Part shown: positions 28,212 through 33,315 of the stretch, one piece after another
How positions within the stretch are numbered: position 1 is the stretch's first letter
Layout of the letters: each line of letters starts with the position of its first letter
Assembly: GCA_019113165.1 (NCBI GenBank)
Contig: DXHV01000005.1
Location: 1-33,315, forward strand
Reading direction: 5' to 3'
Source: Candidatus Desulfovibrio intestinipullorum
GTDB lineage: Bacteria > Desulfobacterota > Desulfovibrionia > Desulfovibrionales > Desulfovibrionaceae
DNA length: 33,315 nt
The notes under the pieces: generated by a model
Seen by the model: the letters and a program-made list of their open reading frames with translations, nothing else
Told to the model about the DNA's origin: nothing
Database searches by the model: none
Made by a program: the position numbers and the translations under genes

Positions 28212-28302
28212 TGTCTAATTACAAAAATCCATCATGCTACATGCGTCTGAAAATACAGTGATTATCAATCGATAGCAGTATGTGGACTAATAAAATTAAA
28301 CA
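28212..28302. mobile_element. 91-bp MITE-like insertion with CTAG target duplication
   Basis: This 91-bp AT-rich block interrupts GC-rich DNA and is flanked on both sides by CTAG (28208-28211 and 28303-28306). Its ends are imperfect inverted repeats: TGTCTAATTACAAAAATCC on the left and TGTTTAATTTTATTAGTCC on the right read inward, 13 of 19 matching. A 4-bp CTAG duplication fits the YTAR preference of some IS5-family elements. It encodes nothing, so it would be moved by a transposase elsewhere. Without it the site would be a near-palindrome centred on CCCTAGGG. Confidence 0.7.
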
Positions 28303-28329
28303 CTAGGGATCGTCCCTGGGGCCTGCGTG

Positions 28330-28383
28330 CAGGCAAGGACAGGAACGTCCTTTCCGATTCATCCGATTCTCCAAGGAGATCTC
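28330..28383 (+). repeat. Leader repeat, copy upstream of Sel1-like gene A
   Basis: The 54 bases before the first Sel1-like gene are almost identical (one substitution, one indel) to those before the second (30520-30572). The shared part includes AAGGAC-N6-GTCCTT (28335-28352), two CCGATTC words and the ribosome binding site AAGGAG. Its conservation outside the coding region suggests a shared regulatory leader or very recent duplication. Confidence 0.75.
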
Positions 28384-30468
28384 ATGGCCAGAAAGACAAC
28401 CAGGGCAGGTCGGACAGGCCGGGCCAGTTCACGAAGGAAGGCCAGTGCAGCCACAGCCGCAGCCGCACCGGTGCTTGAGGCTTCCCGCCTCTTCATGAGC
28501 CAGTACCCCCTGGCACAGCTGTGCGGAGCCTGGGTGCAGCAGCTGGAGAAGCAGCTGGCAGGCGCCGGGTCTGGCGACGCGGCCGCTGTTGCGACCGAAC
28601 TTGCTCTGGAACGCGAGGTGCTGGCACTGGTGAAAGGGGACAGCGCCCCGGACGATGCCCTCCTTCAGGAGGTCAGGCCAGGAGACAGGGCCAGGCGGGA
28701 AGGCGACAGCCATCGCCCCCTGAAACAGCCGGAGGCCCAGGAACAGCTGGAGGCTCTGGCACGGCAGGGGTCGGTGCTTGCGAACTATGTCCGGGGCTGC
28801 ATGCTGCTGCAGGCCGTCCTGCCGGGTGCCCCTGAAAACAACCCTGAGGACGACGAAGAGGCTCGCAAGGACGCGCTGCAGCAGGTCAGGGCGGCGCTCA
28901 CCCTTGCCGCCGAACGCGGCTTCGCGCCTGCCTGCTCCGAGCTCTCCTTCGTGCTGGACGAGCTTGGGGACAGGGCGGCCGCAGAGCTGTGGTTTGCCAG
29001 GGCCCTGGAGGCCGGGGATCCGCCGGCCCTGCTGGATGACGGCCGGATCCTGCTCGCGCCCAGGCCCCTGCCGGCCAAAGACATGCAGGCCCGCCTGGAC
29101 CGGCTCTATGATCTGGCCCTCGGCCACTGCTGGGAGGCCCTGGACCTGCTCTGCCAGGTCTGCAAGATGCGCCGGGAGAACGAGATCGTCCGGTCCTTTG
29201 AGCAAAAGACCCTGCGCCTTGTGCAGGATCTGGCCAGGCAGGGCTTTGTGCCTGCCATGCTGGCCCTTGGGCACTATTACGACACCATCCTGCTGGCCCC
29301 GGACGTTGTGCACAGGGACAGGAGGGTGCACCACTGGTACGACATGGCGGCCGCACAGGGCAGCATCCAGGGCCTCATCCTCTCCATCAGATCCGGCTTT
29401 TTCGGACCGATCTACATGGGCTCCGCACAGAAGGCCGCAGCCAGGGTCAGGGCAGTACAGGCTCCCGACGAGGCCGCCGCTGCCCAGCTCAAGGGTGTGC
29501 TCGGCCGTCTGCTCCGTCCGATCAACCTGCCGGACAGCTGCAGCGGAGCGGCCAGGGAAAGAGCGGCCAGGGAGAGCGAGGAACTGCTTCTCGAGGCCGC
29601 CCTGGCCGGGAACCAGCACGACCTCTGCCGGGCCCTGCGCGCCGAAATCGTCTGGGACAACGAGGAAGAGGACAAGGGCTATCCCGGGCACACGCTGCTC
29701 GATGACGCACGACTGGACCAGGATCCCCAGGTGCTCTTCACGCGGGGCCAGACCCTCTTCAACTATCAGGACAGCGAGGAGGAGTTTGCGTGCGCCAGAA
29801 GGGACGTCCTTGCTGCCGCCGCACAGGGCGTGCCGGAGGCCGCGGGCTGGCTCACTGATGCCGCCCTGCGCGGCCTGTACGGCCTCAGGCAGAACATTGC
29901 CTTCGGTCTCAGGCATCTGCAGGAAGGCCTTGCAAACGGGCTTCCGCGAGCCATGGCCCTGGAAGCCCTGCGTCTGCTTGGCTGGATCAGGGGCATTCCT
30001 GCAGAGGAGCAGGCCGACAGGGCCTGGATACGGGAACTGCTGGGCATGGCAGCCAGTGCCGACGACTGTCTCGGCTTTGTCGCCCTCGTCCTGCTCGAAG
30101 CCCTGGAACCTGCCTCTCCCCAGAGACAGAGGGCGATTGCTGCCGACCTTCACAAGGCCATCCTGTGGGCCCAGACGCGGGCAGACGCCTCGGCGCTCTA
30201 TCTGGTCGGCTGCGTGGCAAGCCTGCACCTGGATGATCCCGGCCTGAACGCGGTCTGCAGGCACTATGGCGCCCTGCTCAGCCGCAAGTCAGGAGAACCC
30301 TGGTGCAGGAGCGAGTACACGGCCCATCTGGCATGCACCACCTTCCATGCCGCAAGCCTTCTCGGGGAACTCTCCGCCCTGAAGCTGACCAGACTTGTGC
30401 ATCCGGATTCCGGCAATCTGGCGCGCCTCAGGGAACAGGGCACAGCCTCCCTGGAAGACTTCATGTAA
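28384..30468 (+). CDS. Sel1/TPR-like repeat protein A
   Basis: This 694-residue cytoplasmic protein has no signal peptide or membrane helix. It starts with a basic, Ala/Thr/Arg/Lys-rich tail (about 1-33, recalling histone-like tails), then LDA/LEA-LFMSQYPLAQLC, and continues as helical repeats. Some units fit the Sel1 pattern: GFVPAMLALGHYYDT followed by RDRRVHHWYDMAAAQGS near 300-330, and the GDRAAAELWFARALEAG unit near 200. It ends in SLEDFM, like its neighbour. An alpha-solenoid scaffold for protein-protein contacts is likely; no enzyme motif was found. ATG 28384 follows AAGGAG. It is first of three tandem paralogues, over 60% identical to B by eye in conserved blocks. The biological role is unknown. 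Confidence 0.75.
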   Translation: MARKTTRAGRTGRASSRRKASAATAAAAPVLEASRLFMSQYPLAQLCGAWVQQLEKQLAGAGSGDAAAVATELALEREVLALVKGDSAPDDALLQEVRPGDRARREGDSHRPLKQPEAQEQLEALARQGSVLANYVRGCMLLQAVLPGAPENNPEDDEEARKDALQQVRAALTLAAERGFAPACSELSFVLDELGDRAAAELWFARALEAGDPPALLDDGRILLAPRPLPAKDMQARLDRLYDLALGHCWEALDLLCQVCKMRRENEIVRSFEQKTLRLVQDLARQGFVPAMLALGHYYDTILLAPDVVHRDRRVHHWYDMAAAQGSIQGLILSIRSGFFGPIYMGSAQKAAARVRAVQAPDEAAAAQLKGVLGRLLRPINLPDSCSGAARERAARESEELLLEAALAGNQHDLCRALRAEIVWDNEEEDKGYPGHTLLDDARLDQDPQVLFTRGQTLFNYQDSEEEFACARRDVLAAAAQGVPEAAGWLTDAALRGLYGLRQNIAFGLRHLQEGLANGLPRAMALEALRLLGWIRGIPAEEQADRAWIRELLGMAASADDCLGFVALVLLEALEPASPQRQRAIAADLHKAILWAQTRADASALYLVGCVASLHLDDPGLNAVCRHYGALLSRKSGEPWCRSEYTAHLACTTFHAASLLGELSALKLTRLVHPDSGNLARLREQGTASLEDFM

Positions 30469-30490
30469 GGCCTGCCAGGCAAAAAAATCC

Positions 30491-30523
30491 CCTGCCCTGC
30501 GCGTAGCGGACGCAGGGAGCAGG
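30491..30523 (+). other. Hairpin between Sel1-like genes A and B
   Basis: CCTGCCCTGCG pairs with CGCAGGGAGCAGG (2-nt bulge). The same motif, slightly diverged, recurs before gene C at about 32855-32890. It may terminate the upstream copy or regulate the downstream one; no T-tract is present. Confidence 0.45.
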
Positions 30524-30572
30524 CAAGGACAGGAACGTCCTTTCCGATTCACCCGATTCTCAAGGAGATCTC
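30520..30572 (+). repeat. Leader repeat, copy upstream of Sel1-like gene B
   Basis: This is the second copy of the leader at 28330-28383, with the inverted repeat AAGGAC-N6-GTCCTT at 30525-30542 and AAGGAG before the ATG. The third leader, before gene C, is recognisable but diverged. Confidence 0.75.
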
Positions 30573-32642
30573 ATGGCCAGGAAGACAACCGGAACAACCA
30601 GTTCCAAAACGCGAAAGAAAACAGGCACAGCCACGCCGAAGCTTGATGCCGCCCTCCTCTTCATGACGCAGTACCCCCTGGCACAGCTGTGCGAGATCCG
30701 GGTGCAGCAGCTGGAGGACAGGCTGAAGGCCGCCACGGAAGAGAATGCTGCTGTCCCGGCCGGCCTGGCGGCCGAGCTGGATCAGGAGCGCCAGGTCCTG
30801 GAGCATGCGCACAGGTTGCAGGCCCTGGGAGAGGAAATCCAGAGCCTCATGAAGTCCGGGGACGGGGACAAGGCAGCGGAAGAAAAAAAGGCGCAGCGTG
30901 CCGACGAGCTCCGCAGGGAGTGGCGTCGCTCCGAGATCGAGCTTGCGTCCCTGGCCCGGGAAGGATCCGTGCTTGCGAACTATATCCTGGGCGCCTCCCT
31001 GCTGAAGGACGTCCTCTCCCCAGGCACCCGGAGCACGGACGGGGACGGGAAGAAGGCCGAAAGGGACAAGCTGCAGCAGGCCGCAGCCTTTCTCGGCAAA
31101 GCCGCAGAACGAGGCTACTCCCCTGCGTACTTCGAGCTGCATGTCGTGCACGAGCACCTGGGAGACAGTGCGGCCGCCGATCAGTGGCTTGCCAGGGCCC
31201 TGGAGGCCGGAGAGCCGCCGGCCCTGCTGAAGGACGGAGAGATCCTGGTGAAGCCAGTGCCCCTGCCGGCTGACGAGCTGCAGGCCCGCCTGGACCGGCT
31301 CTGGGAGCTTGCCCTCAGCCACTGCTGGGGCGCCCTGGAGCTGCTTTGCATCGTCTGCAAGATGCGCCGGGAGAACGAGGTCGTCCGGTCCTTTGAGCAA
31401 AAGACCCTGCGCCTTGTGCAGGATCTGGCCAGGCAGGGTCTTGAGCTTGCCATGCTGACGCTCGGAAACTATTACGATACCATCCTGCTGGCCCCGGATG
31501 CCAGGTACAGGGACAAGAAGGTCCACTACTGGTACGACATGGCTGCAGAGCACGGCAACGCCATTGGCCTCGTCCGCTCCGTACGGGCCGGCTTTTTCGG
31601 TCCTGCCTACACGGGACCTGCGCACATGGCCATTGCCAGGGTCATGGCGGAGCGCGCTTCCGACCTTGTGTCTGCCACCGAGCTCAGTGGTGTGCTCGGC
31701 AGTCTGCTCCGTCCGGTGAACGTGCCGGACGAACTGGCGGAGCAGAGCGACGACCTGCTCCTCTCGGCAGCCCTCGGAGGATTCTCGCACTATCTCTGCC
31801 GGACCCTGCGCGCCGAGATCATCTGGGATGACGATGTCGTGGAGAGGGGCTACCCGGACGAAACGCTGCTGGACGACGCACGCCTGGACAAGGATCCCCT
31901 GGTCCTCTTCACGCGGGGCCAGACCATGCTCAACTATCCCGGCCAGCATGGACAGGACTTTGTGCAGCGCGCCCTGGACAACATCCTCACGGCCGTGACA
32001 CAGGGCAATCCCGCGGCCCTGGGCTGGCTGACCGATGCCGCCCTGCGCGGCCTGTACGGGGTCCGGCAGAACATCGAGGCCGGTCTGAAACAGCTGAAGA
32101 CCGGCCTGGCCATCAGGCATCCGCGGGCCATGGCCCTGGAAGCCCTGCGCCTGCTTGGCTGGATCAGGGGCATTCCCGGAGACGACCATGCCGACAGGGC
32201 CTGGATACGGGAACTGCTGGGCATGGCTGCCAGTGATGACGACTGCCTCGGCTTTGCCGCCCTCGTCCTGCTCGAAGCCCTGGAACCTGCGCCCGCGAAA
32301 CGGCAGAAGGAGCTCGGAGCCGACCTTGGCAAGGCCATCATATGGGCCCGCTCCCATGCCGACGCCTCGGCCCACTTCCTCATCGGCTGCGTGGCATGCC
32401 TGCACGCGGACAATCCCGGCCTGAACGAGGTCTGCAGGCACTACAGCGTCCTTGTCGGTCGCAAGACCGGAGATCGCATGTACCAAAGCGAGTACGCAGC
32501 CCACGTGGCCACCTCCTCCTTCCATTCCGCAGGCCTTCTCGGCGAACCCAAGGCGGAGCTGCTGGCCAGTCTCGTTCAGCCGGAGCTGGACAACCTGCCC
32601 AGGCTCAGGGAAGAGGGCAAATCCCTGGAAGACTTCATGTAA
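30573..32642 (+). CDS. Sel1/TPR-like repeat protein B
   Basis: A 689-residue paralogue of gene A with the same plan: basic N-terminal tail (MARKTT, then SSKTRKKTGTATPKLDAALLF), QYPLAQLC, a charged spacer about 80-125 that differs most from A, then helical Sel1-like repeats (for example LAMLTLGNYYDT and RDKKVHYWYDMAAEHGN) and the C-terminal SLEDFM. The segment KMRRENEVVRSFEQKTLRLV is nearly invariant between copies at both protein and DNA level. No catalytic motif, signal peptide or membrane segment was found. The leader repeats that of gene A, so the duplicated unit includes regulatory DNA. Function is unknown. Confidence 0.75.
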   Translation: MARKTTGTTSSKTRKKTGTATPKLDAALLFMTQYPLAQLCEIRVQQLEDRLKAATEENAAVPAGLAAELDQERQVLEHAHRLQALGEEIQSLMKSGDGDKAAEEKKAQRADELRREWRRSEIELASLAREGSVLANYILGASLLKDVLSPGTRSTDGDGKKAERDKLQQAAAFLGKAAERGYSPAYFELHVVHEHLGDSAAADQWLARALEAGEPPALLKDGEILVKPVPLPADELQARLDRLWELALSHCWGALELLCIVCKMRRENEVVRSFEQKTLRLVQDLARQGLELAMLTLGNYYDTILLAPDARYRDKKVHYWYDMAAEHGNAIGLVRSVRAGFFGPAYTGPAHMAIARVMAERASDLVSATELSGVLGSLLRPVNVPDELAEQSDDLLLSAALGGFSHYLCRTLRAEIIWDDDVVERGYPDETLLDDARLDKDPLVLFTRGQTMLNYPGQHGQDFVQRALDNILTAVTQGNPAALGWLTDAALRGLYGVRQNIEAGLKQLKTGLAIRHPRAMALEALRLLGWIRGIPGDDHADRAWIRELLGMAASDDDCLGFAALVLLEALEPAPAKRQKELGADLGKAIIWARSHADASAHFLIGCVACLHADNPGLNEVCRHYSVLVGRKTGDRMYQSEYAAHVATSSFHSAGLLGEPKAELLASLVQPELDNLPRLREEGKSLEDFM

Positions 32643-32944
32643 AGGCCTGACAACAAACAGGCCTGCCCGAGCCTCCTGGCCCTGCCGCTCTTCTCGGGAC
32701 AGTCCGAAAAGCGCTGCAGGACCAGAGACCAGGGACCAGGGGGACAGGACGGCCCTCCCAAACAGGACAGGCCGATCCGGTGCTGCCTGCTCCCTTCCGC
32801 GTGCGGCCAGGCCTGTACCGGACATCCCCCCTGCATGAGGAGCACAGGACCCGTCCCCTGCCCTGCGCGTATCGGGCACAGGGCGCAGGCAGGACACAAT
32901 TTCCCGACAGTTCTTTCCGAACCCGCCAGCTGCAAGGAGAGCCC
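32643..32944. other. Intergenic region between Sel1-like genes B and C
   Basis: The 302-bp spacer starts with the inverted repeat AGGCCTG-N8-CAGGCCT (32644-32665). From about 32855 it contains a diverged copy of the A/B leader: the CCCCTGCCCTGCGCGTA hairpin arm, AGGAC, TTTCCGA and the AAGGAG site before the next ATG. The middle holds no gene or clear promoter. Confidence 0.5.
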
Positions 32945-33190
32945 ATGGCCAGGAAGACAACCAAGACAATCAGGGCAGCCAGTTCCAAAACACGCAGGAA
33001 GGCAGGCACAGCCACGCCGAAGCTTGATGCCGCCCTCCTCTATTCCCGACAGGTTCCCCTGTCACGGCTGTGCAAGGACAGGGTGCAGCAGCTGGAGGAC
33101 AGCCTGAAGGCCGCCACAAAAGAGGATGCGGCTGTCTCGGCCGATCTGAATCTGGATCGCCAGGTCCTGGATATCGTGATCAAACTGTAA
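32945..33190 (+). pseudogene. Sel1/TPR-like repeat protein C, truncated by insertion
   Basis: The third paralogue begins MARKTTKTI, keeps the basic tail and TATPKLDAALL, and has the QQLED-LKAAT helix of copy B. It then stops after 81 codons, whereas its neighbours have about 690. The stop TAA lies in GTAACT, the first bases of AT-rich foreign DNA. It is closer to B than to A. The ribosome binding site AAGGAG is intact, so an 81-residue stub could still be made. The missing part may continue beyond the inserted element outside the window. Confidence 0.8.
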
Positions 33191-33222
33191 CTCTTCAAAC
33201 TAGGGTTGCATATTTTCCTAAG

Positions 33223-33259
33223 AAAGTGGCTTAAGTTTTTTGATTAAGCCACTTTTTTT
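33223..33259 (+). terminator. Rho-independent terminator inside the inserted DNA
   Basis: A perfect 12-bp stem (AAAGTGGCTTAA with TTAAGCCACTTT) with a 9-nt loop runs into a T-tract. It would stop transcription entering the element from gene C. Confidence 0.85.
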
Positions 33260-33292
33260 GTAGACAAAAGTGCTTTTTTGAGATAGTATATG

Positions 33293-33310
33293 CCAACCTA
33301 ATTAGGTTGG
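33293..33310. repeat. Perfect 18-bp palindrome
   Basis: CCAACCTAATTAGGTTGG is its own reverse complement and lies at the right edge in AT-rich DNA. It could be a protein-binding site of the mobile element. Confidence 0.6.
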
Positions 33311-33315
33311 GAGCA

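Larger units (their letters stand above)
33187..33315. mobile_element. AT-rich insertion-sequence-like end (partial)
   Basis: Base composition drops abruptly from GC-rich coding DNA to AT-rich sequence at about 33187, inside Sel1-like gene C. The junction reads GTAACTCTTCA outward from the gene, similar to the left-edge junction (GTAACTACTCA, minus strand). The block carries a strong terminator and a perfect palindrome, both common near insertion-sequence ends. No transposase lies within the window. Confidence 0.5.

Noticed and set aside
30549..32969. An 806-codon open frame on the minus strand opposite Sel1-like gene B, and a 611-codon one opposite gene A
   Set aside because: They mirror the G/C-rich third positions of the plus-strand genes and have biased composition and no good ribosome binding site. 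The plus-strand genes have conserved starts, leaders and paralogy.

Overview
The window is GC-rich chromosomal DNA with dense genes, strong G/C preference at third codon positions and AGGAGG-type ribosome binding sites. The gene content (clpS-clpA-aat followed by uvrB, radA, ligA-dapB, a PaaK-type phenylacetate-CoA ligase next to a DUF1786 protein, and a small acidic protein resembling the DVU0772 family) suggests a member of the Desulfovibrionaceae. That placement is inferred from families and gene order recalled from knowledge; no search was run.

Layout: (1) 1-131 is AT-rich foreign sequence that cuts off the 3' end of an AAA ATPase gene. (2) 132-4653, minus strand: truncated ATPase, dapB, ligA. 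(3) 5229-14751, plus strand: radA, a CYTH/class IV adenylate cyclase-like gene, the N-end-rule set clpS-clpA-aat, uvrB, and a degenerate glycerophosphodiester phosphodiesterase-like gene interrupted by an in-frame TGA. (4) 14920-19578, minus strand: DVU0772-like protein, trmJ, a DUF456 membrane protein, paaK-type ligase, DUF1786 protein. (5) 19956-22399, plus strand: two tandem paralogues that look like ISAs1-family transposases without catalytic residues. (6) tRNA-Leu(GAG), rpsU, aldo/keto reductase, Tat-type metallophosphoesterase, cysteine synthase and an exported metallo-beta-lactamase-fold protein. (7) 28212-33190: a 91-bp MITE-like insertion flanked by CTAG, then a tandem array of Sel1/TPR-like proteins of about 690 aa (two full copies and a third cut after 81 codons) with duplicated leaders. 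(8) 33187-33315: another AT-rich insertion-sequence-like end.

Functional links: ClpS, ClpA and Aat form one N-degron pathway (Aat tags, ClpS selects, ClpA unfolds). LigA, RadA and UvrB are DNA repair or recombination proteins. LigA, ClpA and Aat each carry a long disordered extension or insertion of about 100-145 residues that the usual family members lack.

The least explained parts are the Sel1-like array with its repeated leader and patchy near-identity, the pair of catalytically stripped transposase-like genes, and the TGA-interrupted pseudo-phosphodiesterase. Both window edges look like the same class of insertion-sequence end: in each case the first bases of the insert (GTAACT) supply the stop codon of the gene it truncates.
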